A DNA stretch of 64,000 nt from positions 1 through 64,000 of the forward strand of contig JBOGOC010000035.1 of assembly GCA_050747525.1 (NCBI GenBank). The letters run 5' to 3'. Origin of the DNA: JBOGOC01 sp050747525 (GTDB taxonomy: Bacteria > Acidobacteriota > Polarisedimenticolia > JACPZX01 > DASXTC01). How positions within the stretch are numbered: the stretch's first letter is position 1; every line of letters begins with the position of its first letter. A program made the translations under genes and the position numbers. The notes under the pieces were generated by a model. That model did no database searches. It was not told where the DNA came from and saw only the letters and a list, made by a program, of their open reading frames with translations. This document shows, piece after piece, positions 55,806 through 63,217 of the stretch.

Positions 55806-56299
55806 AGGGAGCCCAGCTGTTTCATGACCTGGGCCGACTCGATGGCGGCCACGGCAGCTTCCCACCCGCGATTGCCGTGCTTGCCGCCGGCGCGGTCGAG
55901 CGCCTGCTCGGGCGACTCGGCGGTGACGATCCCGAACAGGATCGGGGTCCCCGTCTCCTCGGCCGCGGAGGCCAGCCCCCGGGCCACCTGGGCGGCGATC
56001 AGATCGAAATGCGGAGTCTCTCCCCGCACCAGCACGCCCACGGCGATGATCGCGTCGTGGCCGCGCGACACCGCCATGCGGCGCGCCACCACCGGGATCT
56101 CCCAGCAGCCCGGCACGCGCACCACCGTGATGTCGGCGGGCTGGGCGCCGTGGCGCCGCAGGCCGTCGAGCGCCCCGGTCAGCAGGCGCGAGGCCGCGAA
56201 CTCGTTGAAGCGGCTCGCCACGATGCCGAAGCGCAGCCCCTTGGCCTGCAGGGCACCTTCGATCGTGCGGACACTGTCACTGCTGTCGCCCGTGGCCAT
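55802..56299 (-). CDS. ribH: 6,7-dimethyl-8-ribityllumazine synthase
   Basis: Penultimate enzyme of riboflavin synthesis. The 165-aa protein has GIVASRFNEFAASRLLTGAL with the substrate-binding phenylalanine, VPGCWEIPVVARRM, AIIAVGVLVRGETPHFD and the phosphate-binding IESAQVMKQL. The typical GTPILFGIVT segment is present. A promoter -10 lies 6 bases before the ATG, so its mRNA is probably leaderless. Other rib genes are not in the window. It is first in the ribH-nusB pair. Confidence 0.95.
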   Translation of the reverse strand: MATGDSSDSVRTIEGALQAKGLRFGIVASRFNEFAASRLLTGALDGLRRHGAQPADITVVRVPGCWEIPVVARRMAVSRGHDAIIAVGVLVRGETPHFDLIAAQVARGLASAAEETGTPILFGIVTAESPEQALDRAGGKHGNRGWEAAVAAIESAQVMKQLGSL

Positions 56300-56305
56300 G
56301 CCCAG

Positions 56306-56335
56306 AGTCTAGGAACAGGCTCCGTGCCCTGTCAA
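56306..56335 (-). promoter_or_regulatory. Sigma70-type promoter of ribH-nusB (leaderless)
   Basis: Minus strand TTGACA (56335-56330), 18-base spacer, TAGACT (56311-56306). The -10 ends 6 bases before the ATG at 56299, so transcription starts on or near the ATG. The TGA stop of the upstream membrane gene lies inside the -35. Confidence 0.75.
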
Positions 56336-57057
56336 CCAAGGCACGCGGAAAGCAGCCGGCTCCAGGCCGGCGCCAGCGCCGCTTTCAGCACGATGTCGGC
56401 GGCGGCCCCGGCCAGCGCCCCCGCGATCCAGCCTCGACGGCTACCTGGAGGAACGGCCCTCCGTCGGCTCAGCAAGGGCTCGGCCAGAACCACGCCCAGG
56501 ACGATGAACGACACCACCCGCACGATGGACCACGGGTTCCATGCCAGCAGGGCGGCCCACGCCGGCGCGCAGTGGGAGGCGCTGCGCGCCAGGTCCCCCA
56601 CGTAGAAGCTCATGTAGCCCAGCAGCACCGAGCCCATCACCAGACCTGCCGCTCCGGCCGTGGCCAGGGAAAGCGCGGCGAAGGCCCCCAGGTGCATCAG
56701 GTGCTGGGGGATGAACAGCGCCGGGCTCGACTCGCGCCCCTGGCCCGAGAGGATCCAGGCCCTCATCTCGTCGCGGTACGCGGGCCCGTTGAGGATCACC
56801 TGCGCCGCGCGATCGTTCCAGGCGTAGCTGAGCCACGTCAGCGTGACCGCCAGCGTCCCGGCCCACAGCAGGACCAGGAGGACGGTCCGCCCTCGGGTCC
56901 CCCTCGAGAGCCCGGCCCACAGGGCCGCGCAGCCCGGGGCCGCGCACAGCAGCGGGAGGAGCCACGGGAGGCCCAGGGCGAAGCCGACCAGGGCCCCCAG
57001 CACGGTGGCCAGAGGAATCAGAATGATGGTGGGCGCCGGCCTGAACGCTGCGCTCAC
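56332..57057 (-). CDS. Multi-pass membrane protein (Yip1-like) of unknown function
   Basis: A 241-aa protein with about five hydrophobic segments: an N-terminal pair (TIILIPLATVLGALVGFALG and the following PWLLPLLCAAPGC), one near LVLLWAGTLAVTLTWLS, a central pair near AALSLATAGAAGLVMGSVLL and one at VSFIVLGVVL. Spacing and the FYVGDLARSASHC region suggest a Yip1-type fold, but there is no firm signature. The GTG overlaps the pfkB stop (GTGA), so it is the last gene of the DUF255-mtnP-pfkB cluster. Its stop is embedded in the ribH promoter. No function is assigned. Confidence 0.72.
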   Translation of the reverse strand: MSAAFRPAPTIILIPLATVLGALVGFALGLPWLLPLLCAAPGCAALWAGLSRGTRGRTVLLVLLWAGTLAVTLTWLSYAWNDRAAQVILNGPAYRDEMRAWILSGQGRESSPALFIPQHLMHLGAFAALSLATAGAAGLVMGSVLLGYMSFYVGDLARSASHCAPAWAALLAWNPWSIVRVVSFIVLGVVLAEPLLSRRRAVPPGSRRGWIAGALAGAAADIVLKAALAPAWSRLLSACLG

Positions 57058-57974
57058 GCCTCGCCGAGGTGGGAGAGGCGCCGGAACTGCTCGAAGCGTT
57101 CCTCGATCCGCTCCATGGACAGATCGAGCAGACCGTCCACGCCGAACGATTGCACGGTGAACGACGCCATCACCGTCCCCATGGCGATGGCCCGCCGCAT
57201 CAGGACATCGGTGATGGCTCCCTCGTGGCCCGCGTGCGCGGCGATGTACCCCATCATCCCGCCGGCGAACGAGTCCCCCGCCCCCGTGGGATCCTGCACG
57301 GCGTCGAGCAGCAGGGCCGGCACCGCGAAGGGCGACGATGCCCCGAAGGCGGCCGCTCCGAACTCGCCGCGCTTCACGATCAGGATCCTGGGCCCCATGG
57401 CCCGGATGGCGGCCGCCGCCTTCACCAGGTTCGGCTCGTGCGCCAGCTCCCGCGCCTCGCTGTCATTGATGACCAGCAGGTCGACCTCCGCCAGGGTGTC
57501 CGCAAGCGCGCGCGGCTTCCCCTCGATCCAGAAGTTCATGGTGTCGCACCCCACCAGACGGGGCCGCTTCACCTGGCGCAGGACCCTCAGCTGGACCTCC
57601 GGATCGATGTTCCCCAGGAAGAGATAGTCGGGCTGCCGGTACGCCTCGGGCACCTTGGGCTCGAACGTCGCGAAGACCCCCAGCCGCGTCTCCAGGGTCT
57701 CGCGCGTGTTGAGGTCGAACGCGTAGCGCCCCGCCCAGCGGAACGTCTCTCCGGGAAGTCTGGTCAGACCCTTGACGTCGACCCCGCGGCGGGTCAGGAC
57801 GTTGATCGGCTCTTCGCCGAAGTCCTCCCCCACCGCGGCCACCACCTGCACCGAGGTGAAGTAGGAAGCGGCCAGCGAGAAGTACGTGGCCGCCCCGCCC
57901 AGCATCTCCCGGCGGGCGCCGAACGGCGTCTCCACCGTGTCGAAGGCGACCGACCCGACCACCAGCACGCTCAT
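57054..57974 (-). CDS. PfkB-family carbohydrate/nucleoside kinase
   Basis: A ribokinase-fold kinase of 306 aa. It has LVVGSVAFDTVETPFG near the start, the GG-containing substrate loop (MLGGAATYFSLAAS) and the catalytic PfkB signature DPTGAGDSFAGGMMGY near residue 232, with the catalytic Asp in GAGD. The substrate is not evident. Placement between mtnP and a membrane gene may link it to nucleoside or methylthio-sugar handling (inference). The ATG overlaps the mtnP stop. Confidence 0.85.
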   Translation of the reverse strand: MSVLVVGSVAFDTVETPFGARREMLGGAATYFSLAASYFTSVQVVAAVGEDFGEEPINVLTRRGVDVKGLTRLPGETFRWAGRYAFDLNTRETLETRLGVFATFEPKVPEAYRQPDYLFLGNIDPEVQLRVLRQVKRPRLVGCDTMNFWIEGKPRALADTLAEVDLLVINDSEARELAHEPNLVKAAAAIRAMGPRILIVKRGEFGAAAFGASSPFAVPALLLDAVQDPTGAGDSFAGGMMGYIAAHAGHEGAITDVLMRRAIAMGTVMASFTVQSFGVDGLLDLSMERIEERFEQFRRLSHLGEA

Positions 57975-58828
57975 GACAGGCGCCTCCCGAGGATGAGGCG
58001 CAGGCGCTCGCGCGCCTCGGGCGGGATGGCCGCTGGATCGGTGATCAGAGCGTCCTTGAGCGCCTCGCCGCAGGCGCAGGCGCGCGCGGGCATGGCCGCG
58101 ATCGCCTCCGCCACCACGCGCCGGGCCATCTCCGCGTTGGCCCTCAGATAGCCGATGACCGCCTCCACGGTGACCGGCTCCTCGCCCACGTGCCAGCAGT
58201 CGTAATCGGTCACCAGCGCCATCGTGGCGTAGCAGATCTCCGCCTCGCGGGCCAGCTTGGCCTCCTGCACGTTGGTCATGCCGATCACCGAAACCCCCCA
58301 GGATCGGTAGAGGCTCGACTCGGCGCGCGTGGAGAACTGCGGCCCCTCGATGCAGACGTAGGCGCCCCCCTCGTGCACCGTGGCGCCCTGCGCGCGCGCG
58401 GTCCGCGCCAGATGGGCGCCCAACTCTCCGCACACGGGATCCGCGAAGGCCACGTGCGCCACCACCCCCTCGCCGAAGAAGGTCGACACGCGCCTGCGCG
58501 TGAGATCGATGAACTGATCCGGGAAGACGAGGTCCTTGGGAGCGATCTCTTCCTTCATGCTCCCCACCGCGCCCGCCGAGATGATGCGCTCCACGCCCAG
58601 CGACTTCATGGCGTAGATGTTGGCGCGGTAGTTGATCTCCGAGGGGGACAGCCTGTGTCCGCGGCCGTGGCGGGCCAGGAAGGCTACCCGGCGCCCCGAC
58701 ATCTCTCCCACCTTCAGCGCATCGGAGGGCTCGCCGAACGGGGTGCGCGGCGTCACCTCTTCCATGGATCGGATCTCCTCCACGTGGTACAGACCCGATC
58801 CGCCGATGATGCCGATCTCGGCCTTCAT
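57971..58828 (-). CDS. mtnP: S-methyl-5'-thioadenosine phosphorylase
   Basis: Phosphorolyses MTA, a by-product of polyamine synthesis, to adenine and methylthioribose-1-phosphate. The 285-aa protein has GIIGGSGLYHVEEI (phosphate loop), FLARHGRGHRLSPSEINYRA, the substrate segment CIEGPQFSTRAESSLYRS, and the Asp in MALVTDYDCWH that distinguishes MTAP from PNP. The ATG at 58828 gives the family start; GTG 58837 would overlap the upstream stop (GTGA). With metK and ahcY elsewhere in the window it fits SAM by-product recycling. Confidence 0.93.
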   Translation of the reverse strand: MKAEIGIIGGSGLYHVEEIRSMEEVTPRTPFGEPSDALKVGEMSGRRVAFLARHGRGHRLSPSEINYRANIYAMKSLGVERIISAGAVGSMKEEIAPKDLVFPDQFIDLTRRRVSTFFGEGVVAHVAFADPVCGELGAHLARTARAQGATVHEGGAYVCIEGPQFSTRAESSLYRSWGVSVIGMTNVQEAKLAREAEICYATMALVTDYDCWHVGEEPVTVEAVIGYLRANAEMARRVVAEAIAAMPARACACGEALKDALITDPAAIPPEARERLRLILGRRLS

Positions 58829-58833
58829 GGCCG

Positions 58834-61017
58834 TCACGGCGCCGACCCGGGCACCGTGGCCCCGGTCGCCGGGGGCGCCGCACCCTGGCCGAGGAACGCG
58901 GCCAGCCGATCGCGCAGGCTGTCGTCGCGCTGGAACGGCCCGGCACAGCGCTCTCCCATGCACAACATGGCCCAGGCTCCGGACGGCGGCTCCGCGCCCT
59001 TGTCCACCTTGCCCAGCCGCGCCGCCGCCTCCGCCGCGGGGAGCCGTTTCATCACCTTCCAGGGGTGATACAGGGACCTGGCCTTCACCTCCAGGGCCTC
59101 GTCGCCAGCGCCGTTCGCCGGCAGGGCCAGGATCACCTCCAGGGGCGACGCCTGCGCGCGGTCGGCCGCCAGACCCAGGGGCGCCGCGGCCTCCTTGTAA
59201 CGCGTGAACTCGTCGGCCCACGACTTCAGGGCCTTGCGCGCCGCCGTCTCGTAGGGGCCCGCCGGCGCTTCGCCGGTCAGGTGGTGCAGGCGCACCAGCG
59301 CCTCGGCGAACAGCGCATTGTCCCGGATCGATCGCATCGGCCACTCCAGCAGCCCCGGCCCCTTCTCCACGTAGAGCCGATCGGTCCAGCCCCCTTCCAG
59401 CGACTCGGTGAACGCCCGCGAGGCCGTGTCGGCCAGCCGCCTGGCCGCGTCGAGCCAGCGCTGCTCCCCGGTGCTCTCGTACGCCGCGATCAGGGCACGC
59501 GTCATCTGCACCTGATCGGCGAAGATCTCGGCAATGCCCGCGCGCCCCGTCTCCGGAGACCAGGCACGATCCATGAGGCCGCTCTCGGCAACGAGCGCCT
59601 TGTCCAGGGCGAACTGGATGGCCTTCAGCCCGGCCGTGCGCAGCTCCTGCTTCCCGCGCGCATCCCCCAGGCCCAGCAGCGCCGCGCCCATGGCCGCGTT
59701 GGCCTCGACGACCAGCACTTTCCCCACGGGCGGGGCGGTGCGCTTGAGGCGTGCCTCGAGCAGCTTCGTCCGGCCGGCGTCCAGCAGACTGGCCGCGCGA
59801 TCTTCGGGGATGCCGAGCCGCTCGGAGAGCAGCTTCGGTCCTTCCTGAACGAAGAGCACGTTGCGGCGCGGAGCGGTTTCCACCAGCTCGCCCCACTCGC
59901 CGATGTCGAACGCCGCCAGGGTGAGATCGCGCTCCTCGTCGCCCAGCGCCTGGCGCGCGTCCTCCAGAGTCCAGGTGTAGTAGTCGCCGTCCTCACCGAG
60001 GCGCGCGTCGGCGGCCTGATACGCATAGAACCATCCCTCGGGATCGGCCAGCGTCTTCTGGACGTAGTCGGCGATCCCCTCGGCGACCTTGTAGAAGAGG
60101 CCGTTGCCGGTCGCCTTGTACACGTCGGTGTAGGCCTGCAGCATTTCGGCGTTGACCAGAAGGGGCTTCTCGAACGCCGGCACGCGCCACGCCAGGTCCG
60201 TGGCGAATCGGTGGAAGCCGCCCCCGACCTGGTCGCGGATCCCGCCTCGCGCCATGTCCGTGGCCAGGCGCAGCACGACGTCCAGCACCTCGCGGCCGCG
60301 TCCCCTCACCCCGTGGTAGTAGAGTCCCAGCTCGATGGCGTCCACGTCGGGGTGGCGCCCCATCTTCACGGTGGCATCGGCGGGCAGGCCGGCATAGGCC
60401 TCCATCATGCGGGTGGCGGCACCTTCCAGCATGTCCCGGGTGAGCGGAGCGTCTCCCACCTCCTTGCGCTCCAGGATGCCGCGCCCGATTTCCTCCGCGG
60501 ATTTCTCCGCCGCCTCACGATTGGCCTCGTGGTAACGGGCCAGCTCGTCGAGATAGGCCGCCAGCGTGTCGGGCGGGTAGTAGGTCCCTCCCGAGCGCAG
60601 CACGCGCCCGGAGACGTCCGGGAAGTACAGAGGCTGTCCCGTCCCGAGTAGGAACGCCGTGGTGGGCCAGCCTCCCATGCCGTAACGCAGGAAGATGTCC
60701 GGCCGCAGCAGCGCGTCCACCTTCACGGGGATGAACTTCTCGGTGATGATGGCCGCCACGCGGGGATCGGTGAAGGTACTCTCGTTCATGAGCCGGTCCC
60801 AGTGGCCCCAGGGGGCCTGGATGGAAAGCAGGACCAGCTTGTTCTGCTGTCGGGCCGCCTCGAAGGCCGCGGTGTCGAAGGGGCGCCAGGCGATGGAGGC
60901 GGCGCTCGCGGGAGCACGCTGCTCCCCTTCCGTTTGCGCGGCGGGAGAGCCCCACACGACCAGGGCGATCATGAGAGCCGCGCCCCGGATTGCACGGCGC
61001 GGCGTGAAGAGAATCAC
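58834..61017 (-). CDS. Secreted thioredoxin-fold/DUF255 protein lacking its active-site cysteines
   Basis: Related to the YyaL/spermatogenesis-associated-20 family: a thioredoxin-like N-terminal domain followed by an (alpha/alpha)6 barrel-like region with DQVGGGFHRFATDLAW and VPAFEKPLLVNAEML. The 727-aa protein has an N-terminal hydrophobic signal (ALMIALVVWGSPAAQ). The family's CHWC motif is replaced: the aligned stretch reads WGHWDRLMNESTF, with Gly and Asp at the Cys positions. The next motif (DREERPDI-type) is DALLRPDIF. The late CxxxxC (MLCMGERCAG) is kept. GTG 61017 is chosen since the promoter at 61049-61077 precludes earlier starts. First gene of the mtnP operon. Confidence 0.8.
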   Translation of the reverse strand: MILFTPRRAIRGAALMIALVVWGSPAAQTEGEQRAPASAASIAWRPFDTAAFEAARQQNKLVLLSIQAPWGHWDRLMNESTFTDPRVAAIITEKFIPVKVDALLRPDIFLRYGMGGWPTTAFLLGTGQPLYFPDVSGRVLRSGGTYYPPDTLAAYLDELARYHEANREAAEKSAEEIGRGILERKEVGDAPLTRDMLEGAATRMMEAYAGLPADATVKMGRHPDVDAIELGLYYHGVRGRGREVLDVVLRLATDMARGGIRDQVGGGFHRFATDLAWRVPAFEKPLLVNAEMLQAYTDVYKATGNGLFYKVAEGIADYVQKTLADPEGWFYAYQAADARLGEDGDYYTWTLEDARQALGDEERDLTLAAFDIGEWGELVETAPRRNVLFVQEGPKLLSERLGIPEDRAASLLDAGRTKLLEARLKRTAPPVGKVLVVEANAAMGAALLGLGDARGKQELRTAGLKAIQFALDKALVAESGLMDRAWSPETGRAGIAEIFADQVQMTRALIAAYESTGEQRWLDAARRLADTASRAFTESLEGGWTDRLYVEKGPGLLEWPMRSIRDNALFAEALVRLHHLTGEAPAGPYETAARKALKSWADEFTRYKEAAAPLGLAADRAQASPLEVILALPANGAGDEALEVKARSLYHPWKVMKRLPAAEAAARLGKVDKGAEPPSGAWAMLCMGERCAGPFQRDDSLRDRLAAFLGQGAAPPATGATVPGSAP

Positions 61018-61048
61018 GCGTTGAGGCCTCTTTTTTGACAGGCCGCGG

Positions 61049-61077
61049 ATTCTACTGCTTCGATCATGACCCGTCAA
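61049..61077 (-). promoter_or_regulatory. Sigma70-type promoter of the DUF255-mtnP operon
   Basis: Minus strand TTGACG (61077-61072), 17-base spacer, TAGAAT (61054-61049). It starts 5 bases after the patatin stop. Transcription begins near 61042, about 25 bases before the GTG start. Confidence 0.7.
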
Positions 61078-61082
61078 ACGAT

Positions 61083-61907
61083 TCATGGCTCCATGCACCA
61101 GGATGCGACCGATGTGGTCACCGCGGCGTGTCCCGCCTCCAGCAGGCGCCGGGGGTCGCCGCGCTTCATCAGGAGGATCCCGAACCGCCCCAGCGCCGGC
61201 CGGATCACCTTCACCCGGCTCGAGCGGTTGGCCTGGAGCGCCGCCTGACGCTCGAGCCCCCTCTCCCTGTCGCCCGTCATCACGCCCAGGTCGACCGCCA
61301 GCACCCTGCGCGCGGCTATCGGTGGCTGGAGGGCCAGTTCGAGGGGGAGCGTGCGCCGGATCCCCCCGTCGATGAGCGCCATCCTCACCCCGTCCACCGT
61401 GGCCACCTGCGCCGGAAAGAGAAGGGGCAGAGTCATGCTCCCCACCACCGCCTGCGCCAGCGGCGGGCGGCCCCGGCTATCCCCCGTGACGAAGAACCTC
61501 TCCCGGCCGCTGAGGCGGTCGAGGCAGAGGATCCCCAGGCGCGAGACCCCATGGTGCAGGTCCTCGAAGCTGGCGCCCGACAGCAGGTCGAGCATGGCTT
61601 CCATCTCGCCTGGCCCGCGCCCCGCGAGCCTGGGAATCCTCGCCAGCCAGGGCCGGCGCAGGGCGAGCCCCAGGGCCGCCACGGGACCGAAACGGCTGGC
61701 CGAATCGGCCAGGCGCCCGGCATCCCAGCCCAGGGCGGCGTGGACCGCGGCCACCAGGGCCCCGCTGCTCACCCCCACCAGCGCCTGGGGCCGGAGCCCG
61801 CGCTCGGCCAGCCCCTGCAGCACGCCGATGTGCGCGATCCCGCGTATCCCCCCAGCCCCCAGCACCAGCGCCAGCTGGATCCCCCCGTCGGAAGCCACTA
61901 CCGGCAC
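61083..61907 (-). CDS. Patatin-like phospholipase family protein
   Basis: A Ser/Asp-dyad lipid acyl hydrolase of 274 aa. The oxyanion-hole motif is GAGGIRGIAHIGVLQGL near residue 17; the nucleophile motif is VGVSSGALVA (GxSxG) near 45. The dyad aspartate is in LIDGGIRRTLPL. The fold is the short RssA/YchK-type bacterial patatin. It has no signal peptide, so it is cytoplasmic or membrane-associated. The GTG start at 61907 has weak AAGGG upstream; an alternative GTG lies three codons later. Lipid substrate unknown. Confidence 0.9.
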   Translation of the reverse strand: MPVVASDGGIQLALVLGAGGIRGIAHIGVLQGLAERGLRPQALVGVSSGALVAAVHAALGWDAGRLADSASRFGPVAALGLALRRPWLARIPRLAGRGPGEMEAMLDLLSGASFEDLHHGVSRLGILCLDRLSGRERFFVTGDSRGRPPLAQAVVGSMTLPLLFPAQVATVDGVRMALIDGGIRRTLPLELALQPPIAARRVLAVDLGVMTGDRERGLERQAALQANRSSRVKVIRPALGRFGILLMKRGDPRRLLEAGHAAVTTSVASWCMEP

Positions 61908-62018
61908 CCCTTTTCTTGTGCCACGATAGGCGCCACTTCGTGAGTCCCGGCGGGCCCCTCCGGCGTTCTAGAGGGCATGGAGCGCCGCACGGGAGGTTCA
62001 CGAGCCTGACAAGGACGA

Positions 62019-62654
62019 TTGTTGAACTCCGAGACCCCGCACGACCTGATGCGGCAGTTCCAGGAAGGCGACGAGGAAGCCTTCCAGGAGCTGGTGCGAC
62101 GGTACAAGGAGCCGATCGTGTCGTTCGTCATGCGGATGCTCAACGACCGCGAAAAAGCGGTGGACGTCGCCCAGGAGACCTTCATCAACGTGTTCACCCA
62201 CGCCGATTCCTACCGGCCGGTCGCCAGCTTCACGGGCTGGCTCTATCGTATCGCTTACAACCTGGCCATCAACGAGATACGGCGCCAGAAACGCCAGCCT
62301 GCGATCTCGCTGGACGCTCCGGCTCCCGGGCAGGACGCCGACTCGCGGCCGCTGGAGCCGCGCGATGACCGCGAGGGCATCGAGGAGCAGATGCTGCAGC
62401 ACGAGCTGCACGAGAACGTGCGGCGCTGCGTGGCGGCGCTTCCCGCAAGGTACCGCGGGGCGATCGTGATGAAGGACATGGAAGGTATGACGTTCGAGGA
62501 AATCGCCGTGGTTCTGGGGTGTCCGGAGTCCACGGTGAAGTCGCGCGTGATGCGCGGCCGCCGCATGCTGCGCACGAGGCTGGAGGCGTACCTCGCCCCG
62601 GCCGCCGAGACGGTCCCCGCGCGACTGACTGCGCGGCACCTGACGAGGAGCTGA
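62019..62654 (+). CDS. ECF-type RNA polymerase sigma factor
   Basis: A 211-aa RpoE-like sigma factor with region 2 (VDVAQETFINVFTHADSY and FTGWLYRIAYNLAINEIRRQ) and region 4 (MTFEEIAVVLGCPESTVKSR). It lacks region 3, as is usual for ECF factors. The start is TTG at 62019, with AAGGA 5 bases upstream; Met11 (62049) is the first ATG. It is followed 2 bases later by an anti-sigma gene, so the pair forms a regulatory unit probably sensing envelope stress. I see no clear promoter or autoregulatory site in the 111 bases upstream. Confidence 0.92.
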   Translation: MLNSETPHDLMRQFQEGDEEAFQELVRRYKEPIVSFVMRMLNDREKAVDVAQETFINVFTHADSYRPVASFTGWLYRIAYNLAINEIRRQKRQPAISLDAPAPGQDADSRPLEPRDDREGIEEQMLQHELHENVRRCVAALPARYRGAIVMKDMEGMTFEEIAVVLGCPESTVKSRVMRGRRMLRTRLEAYLAPAAETVPARLTARHLTRS

Positions 62655-62656
62655 TC

Positions 62657-63217
62657 ATGTTCTGCTGGGAAGCGCGTGCCGCTCTGGACCGCACGGAGGC
62701 CGGCTGGGTCGCCGGCAGCGAGCTCCGCCGGCTGCAGGCGCACCTCGATCGCTGCCCGGACTGTCACGAGAACAGGTCCCGGCGCGAGCGCCTGACAACG
62801 CTGGTGCGCGACGCAGGGCGGATCGAGCCTCCGCTCGTCCCCGACGGATTCGAGATGACCGTGCTGCGCGCGGCCAGGGCCCGCCGGCGCGAGCTGGCGC
62901 CCTCCAGTCCCGCGATGCCACGCCTGGCTCCGCTTCCCGCCGCCGCCGCGCTGGTCGTCGTGCTGGCGTCCGCCGTTCTGGCCATGCTGGGCGGAGCGCC
63001 GTCGGGCGCGGGGCCCCAGCAGGCGTCTCTCGGCGCCTCGCCATCGGAGATGGACGATTCCTTCGAGCTGGATGACCGCCTGGCCGCTCCGGCCGAGATC
63101 CCCTTCGTGGTCCGTCAGGATCTGGTGGGCGATCGCCGAGGTCGCATCCCGATGACCTCCTATGTGATGGAGCCGCCTCCCGCCCAGCCCGCCACCATCA
63201 TGAGGGCCTCGCTGTGA
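62657..63217 (+). CDS. Zinc-finger anti-sigma factor, membrane-anchored
   Basis: A 186-aa protein with an N-terminal zf-HC2-type anti-sigma domain: C3 of MFCWEA, then HLDRCPDC (H-xxx-C-xx-C). A single transmembrane helix lies at about 96-113 (AAALVVVLASAVLAMLGG). A periplasmic tail follows. The ZAS motif binds the sigma factor and holds it at the membrane. GAGGAG lies 6 bases before the ATG. Its stop overlaps the next start (GTGA), so sigma, anti-sigma and the HtrA-like gene are co-translated. Confidence 0.88.
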   Translation: MFCWEARAALDRTEAGWVAGSELRRLQAHLDRCPDCHENRSRRERLTTLVRDAGRIEPPLVPDGFEMTVLRAARARRRELAPSSPAMPRLAPLPAAAALVVVLASAVLAMLGGAPSGAGPQQASLGASPSEMDDSFELDDRLAAPAEIPFVVRQDLVGDRRGRIPMTSYVMEPPPAQPATIMRASL

